A stretch of DNA of 5,468 bases. Source: Bdellovibrio sp. (GTDB lineage: Bacteria; Bdellovibrionota; Bdellovibrionia; Bdellovibrionales; UBA1609). Under the pieces are notes generated by a model. The model made no database searches. It worked only from the letters and a program-made list of their open reading frames with translations, and was not told where the DNA came from. Shown piece after piece: positions 1-5,468 of the stretch (positions are counted from its first letter, which is position 1; every line of letters begins with the position of its first letter). The stretch lies in contig RFKI01000157.1 in the NCBI GenBank assembly GCA_003694355.1, forward strand, positions 1 to 5,468, written 5' to 3'. The translations under genes were made by a program, and so were the position numbers.

Positions 1-3000
1 ATTTTGCAGTTCAACCCTTCTTTGATAAAGTTCATTAAATATTTCAATGAATCGGGTTGCCCTAGAAGATAGTTCTGTTTGATCTTGTATTTGCTTTAAA
101 AGCAGTCGAACCACTTTGTTTTTCTTGGTGAATTGTGAAAGGTCCTTTTCATCTTTAAAAATAAGTTGAACTTCTTTTAATAGGTCAAGAATGTCTTCTG
201 TATCAAGAGAAAGAGGCTCAGCTATTGATGTGAGTTTTACTAGCATTTCGTCAAACTTTCTCACCCAGGAAAATTCTTTACTATATTCATCATAAAGAAC
301 ACTTTCTCCATAAAGCTTTTCTAAATCTTCTTTTTTTAACTCTGCTTTTTCAGCGAGGTTAACAGCTAATTTTGTAAGTAAACTAAAGTTAACAGCAAGA
401 GAGGTTCTGGAAAGCTGCCTTGCTGAATTAAGAATTTTGCTGACTTCTTTTTCTAATTTTTTCTTTTTTTCCTCAGAGAAAGAAGCTACAAATTGCATAA
501 GATCTGCGTCTGGAGGAAGGGTGACTTCTCCCCAGTCCTGAGATAGTCCGAACTTTAGAACTCCCTTGTATGCATATAAAGTCGCTCTTTCTATGTCATT
601 GGACTTGCCAATCGTGTGTCGTTGTCCTTTAGTAACAAGAGACTCAGCCATATATCCTGAGAGTAAAACAGCGATATCTCTTAATAAAGAAGAGCGCGTT
701 TCAATTGGGCGAACTTTCTCTTCAGAACTGGCTATTCCAGAGAAAACAACAGTTTGACCATCAATAATTTCGACACCTGGCTTTAAAGAAATCAAATGTG
801 GTTTTTCTGTGTCGTGGAAAAAGGTTTGTTTTGCAACCGCATGGCCGGCTTCATGGTAAGCTGTTAGGATAAATTGTTCTTTAAGTTGAGGTAGAAATTT
901 GTATTTTTCTTTACCTGTAATGAGGAAAGGGATGGGGGTTTCTTGCTCTTCAATAAAAACCAAAAGAGGAACTTGGTGTCTGGATTTATTTAAGTTTTTA
1001 AATAGAGATTTTTCTTCTTCTGTTTGAGGTAATCTGAGAATAATTTTTTTCTTCGTTGGTATCTTGTTTTTTAAAAGAAGATAACGCAACTGATCTCCAA
1101 ACTCATTTCGAGCAAAGCGGTCAATAGAAGCCCCTTGTTCGCTGACAATAAAAGCTGCTTTTTCAAATTCATTAATGATTTCTAGAAACTCTTCCTGATT
1201 TTGAAACCCAATAAACCAACCTCTTCTGTGATCTTTTGGCTTTAAGTCTTCAATCACTTTTAAAACTTTACTTTGCATAAGCTCAATAGAAGACTTGTAA
1301 TTTAAAGGAGGAAAGAAAAAGATATTAGGTTCTCCAATACGATTAATCATGGCCTCTGTAAATTTGGTTTCTAGAAGGGCACGCTTAAGGGCTTTGTTTT
1401 TTATAAACTTAAGATACGCTTCGTACATGGCGGATCGTCTCATGGAGTCGGGGAGATTTTTAGGGATATTCTGATAAATTTCCTCGCCCACATTTCCACT
1501 TAAAACAATGATCGTTTTACTCATGACAATGGGTTCTTCTCGTCCTGGAATTTGGATAACTGGTTTCCTAAGAAGATCATATAAGGCTGTTGATGTTTCT
1601 TTGGGGGCATTGGAGGCCTCATCAATCCCTAAAATAATACGCCCTCCAAAGGCATCATGAAGAAGAAGGAAATCGGATGGAACGAAAGTCCCATCGGTCT
1701 TGTGATAACCAAAGAGCATTCTTTCTAACTCAGGAATGGACGTGGTGGCATTAAGAGTAATGGAGTAGAAAGCTTTAGGGTCGTCACAAATTTCTTCAGC
1801 CATCTTTTCCATGAGATATGTTTTTCCTGTGGAAGAAAGGCCAAAAAACGCAAAAGAAATAGCTGGCTCAGTCATAAGTTGGGGTTTTGTAATATCATGT
1901 TGGGCTTCTTCAGCTACAAGGATACGTTGACTAAGACGTTCTATAATCGAGTCTAGTCCAAAAAGATGTTTTTTAAGAGACGCCTCTAAAGAGAATAAAT
2001 GATCGAGCTCTTTGTCTGTTAATGGTTTGGGAGGACGGTTTTTAAGAGTTGACGGGATAAGAAGAGGGATTGTTTTAGGCTCCTTAAGTTGATCAGAGGC
2101 AGGAGATATACTTACAAGAAGGCTGCTTGTTCCATTATCATTTTGTTGGATATCTAGATAGAGGTTTGTCATGGATTTGGGTTCAGGAATTTTTCCTGAC
2201 GCAAAGGCGTCCAGAAGAACCCTTTTTACTAAGACTTTCACATTGTCGTTGACAGCTCTGGCATTTTCACTGGGAAAATAGTTATATTCTTGGATAAACT
2301 GAACCAGTTGAGGGCTCCAAGAGAGGTTAATATTTTTAAATGAGGTTTTTGATTTTAAAAATCTTTGTTTGAGTTGTTGTAATTTTTGTTCAACAATTTG
2401 TTGGATCTCTTTGGAAGAAAAAGGAGCCAATAAAATAAGATCTTCGTCTTCGAATCGGTTAACCATTTCAATAGACATTTGTTTACTGAGTTCTTTTTTA
2501 ATGAGTTTGTAACGGGTGTGGTTTCTCTTCCAGTTATTGATCATGGATGGATAGCTGGGGTTAGGATCCACCCGTTCTCCATTTTGTCTTAATGGAGTGA
2601 TAAGGTTAATTCCATGGTTGGATGCAAATATGATGTTAATATTAGTATATAGCTCAGCTAGTCCTCCATTGGGAGAGTTGATTTTAACTAAACCATTTTC
2701 AATAAACATCTTAAAAAAGGCATCAAGAGCCTCTTTATCCCAGTTATGGACTTCATTAACAAAAAGAACAGCAGATTCGCTAGGGAAAAACTCATTTGAG
2801 TTTCTTGAGTTCTCCCAGTTAGGATTTTCTAAAACCTTTTCTGTTACATTTCCAGACACACTGACACTTTCTTCAATGTAATATCTGCCTCCAGAGTGAT
2901 CCACAATGAAATGAATAAGGTCAGAGAGTTTGTCTGAGCCCACATAGCCTGTTCCAGAACCCAATAAAGACCAGAGTTCCTTGGGAGATTTAAGAGGAGA

Positions 3001-3813
3001 GATAATCTTCATGTGCCGTTTCCATGCTCCATCATATCCATGAAGGGCATCTACAAAAGCTTTGGCTAAGGTATCTTTTCCTGTTCCAGGCAACCCCATG
3101 AAAAACTTAATGATAGGGTGTTCACGGTGTCCAAAAATAACATCTTCCACAAGAACATGAGTGAGGCTTTCAATGGCTTCCTTTTGAGAGATCACTCTTT
3201 CTTTAAGAGCTTTTTTAATTTGTGGTTGCACTTCTGAGAGGTCGAGTTTTCTCCATTTATGAAAAGAGGAGTGAGGATCTGGGTTTTTTGTTATTTTTCC
3301 TTCAATACCTTCTAAAGAAATTTCTTCTATTTCTTGAGAATTATTTGGAGCATCTGGAAGAGAAAAGATAGAGGGAAGTTGAACAGGTTGTTTATTAATC
3401 TCCTGAGCTGTTTTTAATTCCATGATAAGGGAGGCATAGGAGAGTTTTTTGTCATCAATTTGTTGGGAAAACAGTCTTTCTTTTTTTGCTAATTGGGTGA
3501 TGATTCGGTTAATGGACTTTTTAAAAGAACTTGAATTCCATCGGATAAGAGGTATCAGAAACTTATAAAGGAGATGGAGGTCCAGGTCATCTTTGTGGGT
3601 GATTCGGTTAATTTCTCTTATAAGTTGGTTGGTTAAGAAAAGATCCACTTCTTCATAAGGATATTTAGCTAATTCATCTAAAGCAGAAAGGCGTTCTTCT
3701 ACTGTTCCAGATTTCGCTTTGCTCATTAAATCTTTTATTCTTGTAAAACTATCTGTGGTACTCCAGGCACTTGTGGATAAGAATAGCGATAGTATAAGGA
3801 TAAATTTATTCAC
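1..3813 (-). CDS. Signal-peptide-bearing tandem Clp-type AAA+ ATPase fused to an FtsH-like M41 metallopeptidase (3' end outside window)
   Basis: The likely role is ATP-driven protein unfolding coupled to zinc-dependent proteolysis within one chain. The frame is open for 1271 codons with no stop before the window edge. Residues 1-18 resemble a signal peptide, and 19-190 are charged and helical with an acidic linker. AAA1 (about 200-560) begins at the ClpB-like RVISQKEAI (206-214). It has Walker A GLPGTGKD (240-247), pore loop GYVG (289-292), Walker B LFVNE ending at E354, sensor-1 N399, arginine finger R453 in VNRF and sensor-2 R519. AAA2 (about 607-905) has Walker A GLSSTGKT (658-665), a GTFV pore-loop equivalent (708-711), Walker B with D731-E732, sensor-1 N774 and arginine finger R825; its GAR-equivalent is GAS (894-896). 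The M41 domain (about 970-1168) carries H987-E-A-G-H991 and, as probable third zinc ligand, D1073 in SNDIERAT. A helical extension follows. FtsH usually has about 640 residues and ClpB about 860, so this is neither. The GTG start is favoured by its Shine-Dalgarno sequence and the signal peptide; the next in-frame ATG (codon 30) has no clear site. Domain calls are firm; substrate and compartment are unknown. Confidence 0.9.
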   Translation of the reverse strand, partial: MNKFILILSLFLSTSAWSTTDSFTRIKDLMSKAKSGTVEERLSALDELAKYPYEEVDLFLTNQLIREINRITHKDDLDLHLLYKFLIPLIRWNSSSFKKSINRIITQLAKKERLFSQQIDDKKLSYASLIMELKTAQEINKQPVQLPSIFSLPDAPNNSQEIEEISLEGIEGKITKNPDPHSSFHKWRKLDLSEVQPQIKKALKERVISQKEAIESLTHVLVEDVIFGHREHPIIKFFMGLPGTGKDTLAKAFVDALHGYDGAWKRHMKIISPLKSPKELWSLLGSGTGYVGSDKLSDLIHFIVDHSGGRYYIEESVSVSGNVTEKVLENPNWENSRNSNEFFPSESAVLFVNEVHNWDKEALDAFFKMFIENGLVKINSPNGGLAELYTNINIIFASNHGINLITPLRQNGERVDPNPSYPSMINNWKRNHTRYKLIKKELSKQMSIEMVNRFEDEDLILLAPFSSKEIQQIVEQKLQQLKQRFLKSKTSFKNINLSWSPQLVQFIQEYNYFPSENARAVNDNVKVLVKRVLLDAFASGKIPEPKSMTNLYLDIQQNDNGTSSLLVSISPASDQLKEPKTIPLLIPSTLKNRPPKPLTDKELDHLFSLEASLKKHLFGLDSIIERLSQRILVAEEAQHDITKPQLMTEPAISFAFFGLSSTGKTYLMEKMAEEICDDPKAFYSITLNATTSIPELERMLFGYHKTDGTFVPSDFLLLHDAFGGRIILGIDEASNAPKETSTALYDLLRKPVIQIPGREEPIVMSKTIIVLSGNVGEEIYQNIPKNLPDSMRRSAMYEAYLKFIKNKALKRALLETKFTEAMINRIGEPNIFFFPPLNYKSSIELMQSKVLKVIEDLKPKDHRRGWFIGFQNQEEFLEIINEFEKAAFIVSEQGASIDRFARNEFGDQLRYLLLKNKIPTKKKIILRLPQTEEEKSLFKNLNKSRHQVPLLVFIEEQETPIPFLITGKEKYKFLPQLKEQFILTAYHEAGHAVAKQTFFHDTEKPHLISLKPGVEIIDGQTVVFSGIASSEEKVRPIETRSSLLRDIAVLLSGYMAESLVTKGQRHTIGKSNDIERATLYAYKGVLKFGLSQDWGEVTLPPDADLMQFVASFSEEKKKKLEKEVSKILNSARQLSRTSLAVNFSLLTKLAVNLAEKAELKKEDLEKLYGESVLYDEYSKEFSWVRKFDEMLVKLTSIAEPLSLDTEDILDLLKEVQLIFKDEKDLSQFTKKNKVVRLLLKQIQDQTELSSRATRFIEIFNELYQRRVELQN
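3760..3813 (-). other. Predicted Sec signal peptide of the AAA+/M41 protein
   Basis: The first 18 residues read MNKFILILSLFLSTSAWS. There is one lysine at position 3, a hydrophobic core at 4-12, and a polar end with an A-x-S signal-peptidase-I-like site after S18 (a cut after A16 is also possible). There is no lipobox cysteine. The hydrophobic stretch is short for a stable membrane anchor, and I see no second hydrophobic span further on. The alternative is an uncleaved N-terminal anchor. If translation instead began at the ATG of codon 30, the segment would be absent. Confidence 0.65.
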
Positions 3814-3817
3814 CAGA

Positions 3818-3823
3818 TCCCCC
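3818..3823 (-). promoter_or_regulatory. Ribosome binding site of the AAA+/M41 gene
   Basis: On the minus strand GGGGGA lies four bases before the GTG codon at 3813-3811. This supports the GTG as the start. The frame has a stop (TGA, bases 3876-3874) a little upstream, and the only other upstream start-like codon is a TTG at 3852-3850 with no evident Shine-Dalgarno sequence. Confidence 0.6.
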
Positions 3824-3865
3824 GGAATTGTTTTTTGTAAGTTTATCCCCAAAATAAGAGAAATC

Positions 3866-3894
3866 GTTATATATCAAACAAATGTGGAGGTTAA
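3866..3894 (-). promoter_or_regulatory. Candidate sigma-70-type promoter for the AAA+/M41 gene
   Basis: Read on the minus strand, a -35-like TTAACC (3894-3889, 4 of 6 to TTGACA) is followed by a 17-base spacer and a -10-like TATAAC (3871-3866, 5 of 6 to TATAAT). Transcription would start near base 3859, giving a leader of about 45 bases before the GTG. In AT-rich DNA such matches arise by chance, so this is a candidate only. Confidence 0.4.
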
Positions 3895-3923
3895 AAGTTT
3901 GTCTTTGTTTTTTGTACTTTATT

Positions 3924-3942
3924 TCCACTTATTATAAGTGGA
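3924..3942. promoter_or_regulatory. 19-bp perfect palindrome, likely operator
   Basis: TCCACTTA and TAAGTGGA form a perfect 8-base inverted repeat around TTA. The size and symmetry suit a dimeric transcription factor such as a TetR-, MarR- or GntR-type regulator. Its centre is about 74 bases upstream of the predicted start of the leftward transcript. The minus strand also reads TATAAT within it, so it could overlap a second promoter. A terminator is unlikely because no gene ends here and no clean T-tract follows. Confidence 0.5.
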
Positions 3943-3956
3943 CCTTTTGTCTCCCA

Positions 3957-3977
3957 TAAGAAGAGATCTGCTTCTTA
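3957..3977. repeat. Inverted repeat, 7-base arms
   Basis: TAAGAAG (3957-3963) and CTTCTTA (3971-3977) are perfect reverse complements with a 7-base spacer AGATCTG. It lies 14 bases beyond the 19-bp palindrome. It could be a second protein-binding site or an RNA hairpin; sequence alone does not decide. Confidence 0.45.
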
Positions 3978-3986
3978 CAAAAGAAT

Positions 3987-4013
3987 ATTGAAAAAAATTC
4001 AAAACTTTTCAAT
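3987..4013. repeat. Inverted repeat, 8-base AT-rich arms
   Basis: ATTGAAAA (3987-3994) and TTTTCAAT (4006-4013) are perfect reverse complements separated by 11 bases. A nested smaller repeat, TTGAA and TTCAA (3988-3992, 3998-4002), competes with it. Its composition makes chance occurrence fairly likely. Confidence 0.35.
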
Positions 4014-4054
4014 GACTCTGGTTCGTTCAAATCTTTTGCTGAATCGTGCGTAAA

Positions 4055-4079
4055 GAGAGTGATTTTTTATCACCCTCTC
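4055..4079 (+). repeat. Bulged hairpin, possible leader structure
   Basis: GAGAG-TGAT (4055-4063) pairs with ATCA-CC-CTCTC (4069-4079), leaving a two-C bulge and a TTTTT loop. If a transcript from an upstream promoter runs into motA, this hairpin would sit in its leader. It has no following T-run, so it is not a typical intrinsic terminator. Confidence 0.35.
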
Positions 4080-4170
4080 AGAGTTTGGTTCGAGAAGGCC
4101 TGCTTTTGTTCCAGAAGATCTGTAAAACAGCTCGCAGAAAGTTTTGAGATAGGACAAAGGTCTAGAGTGT

Positions 4171-4197
4171 TTTAATTTTTTAGGAAACTGCCGAAGA
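4171..4197 (+). promoter_or_regulatory. Weak candidate sigma-28 (FliA-type) promoter for motA
   Basis: GCCGAAGA (4190-4197) matches 6 of 8 positions of the enterobacterial FliA -10 consensus GCCGATAA. At the standard 11-base spacing, 4171-4178 (TTTAATTT) matches 5 of 8 positions of TAAAGTTT. Class-III flagellar genes such as motAB commonly use this sigma factor. Transcription would start near 4203, leaving a leader of only about a dozen bases that still includes the ribosome binding site. Confidence 0.3.
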
Positions 4198-4205
4198 GAA
4201 GGCAG
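4188..4205 (+). repeat. Small inverted repeat next to the motA ribosome binding site
   Basis: CTGCC (4188-4192) and GGCAG (4201-4205) are perfect reverse complements around an 8-base loop. The repeat overlaps the start of the purine-rich Shine-Dalgarno stretch. In a long leader it could modulate ribosome access, but if the sigma-28 candidate here is real the 5' arm would not be transcribed. A stem of five pairs may be coincidental. Confidence 0.25.
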
Positions 4206-4211
4206 AGGGAG
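4204..4211 (+). promoter_or_regulatory. Ribosome binding site of motA
   Basis: AGAGGGAG lies four bases (TTTT) before the ATG at 4216. It is a good purine-rich Shine-Dalgarno match and fixes the motA start, which also gives the expected proteobacterial MotA N-terminus. Confidence 0.7.
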
Positions 4212-4215
4212 TTTT

Positions 4216-5076
4216 ATGGGATTTGTCGGAATTATTATTGTATTGGCTTGTGTATTTGGAGGGTACCTTGGCGCTGGAGGGCACCTTCCTGTTTTGGTTC
4301 AGCCTTTTGAGGTTTTAATTATTGGTGGTGCTGCCTTAGGTGGGTTTGTCATTGCCAACTCGATGACCACCATCAAGATGGTTTTTAAAATGGTTATTCA
4401 GGCCCTGGTAGGAAAGGGCCCAACGAAAAAAGACTATTTGGAGCTTTTACAGATTTTATTTCAACTTTTTCAGATTTTTAGAAAAGATGGCCCCCAAGCG
4501 GTAGAAAAGCATATAGAAGAACCGCATAGCAGTGAAATTTTTAAAGCCTATCCTAATTTCCTTAAAAATCATCATGCTGTGGATTTTTTATGTGACACTA
4601 TGAAAATTACATTATCTGCAGATTTAACTCAATATGATGTGGATGATCTATTGGATCAGGATATTAAAGTGATTCATGAAGAGGAGCATAAGGCCGCTCA
4701 TGCTGTGGAAAAAGTGGCTGACTCTTTGCCGGGTTTGGGAATTGTTGCTGCGGTTCTGGGTGTGGTTCACACAATGGAATACTTGACGGCAGGGGTGGAG
4801 ACCATTGGTGGCATGGTGGCCGCAGCCCTTGTAGGAACATTTATGGGGGTTTTGTTCTGTTATGGTTTTATTGGGCCCATTTCCACAAAAATGGCTTCAG
4901 ACATTGAAGAGGCGGGTCGTTATCTATTGGTTATCAAAGCAGCCTTGGTTTCTCTTCAAAGAGGAGCTCCACCTCTTGTGTGTGTGGAATTTGCAAGAAG
5001 AAGTATTTACCCTTCTGAAAGGCCAACGTTTGAGGAAATGGATCAGGCAACAAAAGACGCGAAGAAGGCGGCTTAG
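4216..5076 (+). CDS. motA: Flagellar motor stator protein MotA
   Basis: MotA forms the inner-membrane ion channel of the flagellar stator with MotB and transmits ion flow to the rotor. The 286-residue length matches long proteobacterial MotA (295 in E. coli). Four membrane segments are visible at about 2-22, 31-50, 171-190 and 198-222, with a large cytoplasmic loop at 51-165. Aligned by eye to E. coli MotA, R89 and E97 correspond to the rotor-contacting R90 and E98. P172 in DSLPGLGIVAAV and P221 in GFIGPIS correspond to the channel prolines P173 and P222. The C-terminal part keeps the family pattern SERPTFEE. All key residues are present, so the protein looks functional. motB follows after 16 bases, forming an operon, and the AAA+/M41 gene is divergent. 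Short motifs resemble alphaproteobacterial homologues. Coupling ion (proton or sodium) cannot be read safely. Confidence 0.96.
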   Translation: MGFVGIIIVLACVFGGYLGAGGHLPVLVQPFEVLIIGGAALGGFVIANSMTTIKMVFKMVIQALVGKGPTKKDYLELLQILFQLFQIFRKDGPQAVEKHIEEPHSSEIFKAYPNFLKNHHAVDFLCDTMKITLSADLTQYDVDDLLDQDIKVIHEEEHKAAHAVEKVADSLPGLGIVAAVLGVVHTMEYLTAGVETIGGMVAAALVGTFMGVLFCYGFIGPISTKMASDIEEAGRYLLVIKAALVSLQRGAPPLVCVEFARRSIYPSERPTFEEMDQATKDAKKAA

Positions 5077-5082
5077 TTAAAT

Positions 5083-5087
5083 AAGGA
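5083..5087 (+). promoter_or_regulatory. Ribosome binding site of motB
   Basis: AAGGA lies five bases before the motB ATG at 5093, within the 16-base gap after the motA stop. This indicates independent translation initiation on a shared motAB transcript. Confidence 0.7.
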
Positions 5088-5092
5088 TTTCT

Positions 5093-5468
5093 ATGGCAGA
5101 TAAAGAGCCAACAATTGTTATTAAAAAAATCAATGTTCAAGCTGCGGGAGCCCATGGTGGATCTTGGAAAGTGGCTTTTGCGGACTTTATGACAGCGATG
5201 ATGGCTTTTTTCCTTGTGATGTGGTTAATTTCGCAAAGTGAGGAAGTTAAACAGAATGTGGCAGACTACTTTTCTACTCCAAGCATTATTGAGTACAATT
5301 TCTCCAATTATGGGGCTGAGCTGACTTTGGAAAAACTTTTTCTAGACCTTATGAATGAACCTTTAGAAGCTTTTATGTCATTTATAAAGCCAATAGATAA
5401 AACACCCAATATTATGGCTATGGGAACCAAAAAAATCGCATTGCATTTTCTAGCGGACCAGCTAGGAG
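5093..5468 (+). CDS. motB: Flagellar motor stator protein MotB, N-terminal part (runs off window)
   Basis: MotB partners with MotA in the stator channel and anchors it to the cell wall. The window holds 125 complete codons. After a short cytoplasmic tail (1-24) with the HGG-[SA]-W motif, one membrane helix spans about 27-47. It contains D31 in FADFMTAMM, equivalent to the essential ion-binding D32 of E. coli MotB. Residues 48-60 ([12 protein letters not shown] region) correspond to the plug segment that keeps unassembled channels closed. The following periplasmic linker includes [18 protein letters not shown]. The OmpA-like peptidoglycan-binding domain expected in a protein of roughly 300 residues lies beyond the window edge. 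The gene follows motA by 16 bases and is surely co-transcribed. The truncation is due to the window, not a mutation. Confidence 0.95.
   Translation, partial: MADKEPTIVIKKINVQAAGAHGGSWKVAFADFMTAMMAFFLVMWLISQSEEVKQNVADYFSTPSIIEYNFSNYGAELTLEKLFLDLMNEPLEAFMSFIKPIDKTPNIMAMGTKKIALHFLADQLG

Larger units (their letters stand above)
3814..4215. other. Divergent intergenic regulatory region, no gene seen
   Basis: This stretch of about 400 bases separates the leftward AAA+/M41 gene from rightward motA and must hold the promoters of both. It is AT-rich and contains several inverted repeats (3924-3942, 3957-3977, 3987-4013, 4055-4079, 4188-4205). I found no convincing protein-coding frame: the longest rightward frame, ending at 3937, mostly overlaps the opposite gene and stops inside the palindrome. 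No tRNA or rRNA pattern is present. A small RNA cannot be excluded. Confidence 0.7.

Noticed and set aside
566..757. Rightward open frame of 63 codons
   Set aside because: It lies wholly within, and opposite to, the well-supported M41 coding region; the translation has no recognisable features.
2597..2881. Rightward open frame of 94 codons
   Set aside because: It is antisense to the Walker B and sensor-1 region of AAA1, which is clearly coding on the minus strand.
1..3813. Simple annotation as FtsH, or as ClpB
   Set aside because: The two ATPase modules are Clp-like rather than FtsH-like, and ClpB has no M41 peptidase; neither name describes the whole protein.
3719..3937. Rightward open frame of 72 codons spanning the start of the leftward gene
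   Set aside because: The first half is antisense to the signal peptide region and the rest is non-coding AT-rich DNA ending inside the palindrome; no convincing protein pattern.
3924..3950. Palindrome as an intrinsic terminator
   Set aside because: The two flanking genes diverge, so none ends here, and the downstream T-run is short and interrupted.
3924..4079. Repeat cluster as a CRISPR array
   Set aside because: The repeats differ from each other in sequence and are inverted, with no regularly spaced direct repeat.
4082..4100. GGTTCGA resembling a tRNA T-loop (with a similar GGTTCG near 4020)
   Set aside because: The flanking bases do not form a T-stem, and no acceptor or anticodon arms could be built around it.
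4862..5155. Two further open frames overlapping the end of motA, one on each strand
   Set aside because: Both are shadows of motA and the start of motB, whose frames are supported by conserved residues and ribosome binding sites.

Overview
The window holds three protein-coding genes in a divergent arrangement. A very large gene runs leftward over bases 3813 to 1 and leaves the window without a stop codon. Two flagellar stator genes, motA and the start of motB, run rightward from base 4216. Between them lies an AT-rich regulatory region of about 400 bases that contains several inverted repeats. I see no RNA gene, insertion sequence or CRISPR array.

The organism is a flagellated Gram-negative bacterium with an AT-rich genome. 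MotA is the long proteobacterial type with its key charged and proline residues intact. Its local motifs (ANSM after the second membrane segment, HHAV-x-F in the loop, SLPGLGIVAAVLGV in the third) recall alphaproteobacterial MotA from memory. A low-GC alphaproteobacterium, for example an endosymbiont-type lineage, is my first guess. Bdellovibrionota or another low-GC proteobacterial group is also possible. No database search was run.

The leftward gene is the notable item. I read the whole frame triplet by triplet: 1271 codons are open with no stop. The product starts with a signal-peptide-like segment, followed by a helical N-terminal region. Two Clp/ClpB-type AAA+ ATPase modules come next, then an FtsH-type M41 zinc metallopeptidase domain (HEAGH plus a distal SND aspartate), and finally a C-terminal extension that continues beyond the window. 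M41 peptidases are normally attached to a single FtsH-type AAA module, so this is an unusual unfoldase-protease fusion. The first ATPase module also has paired substitutions at its metal-coordinating positions: GKD in Walker A and NE in Walker B.

The rightward genes encode the stator of the flagellar motor. MotA (286 residues) and MotB (first 125 residues visible) together form the inner-membrane ion channel that drives rotation. They are 16 bases apart and each has a good ribosome binding site, so they form an operon. Nothing in the sequence ties the protease functionally to the flagellum beyond the shared divergent intergenic region.
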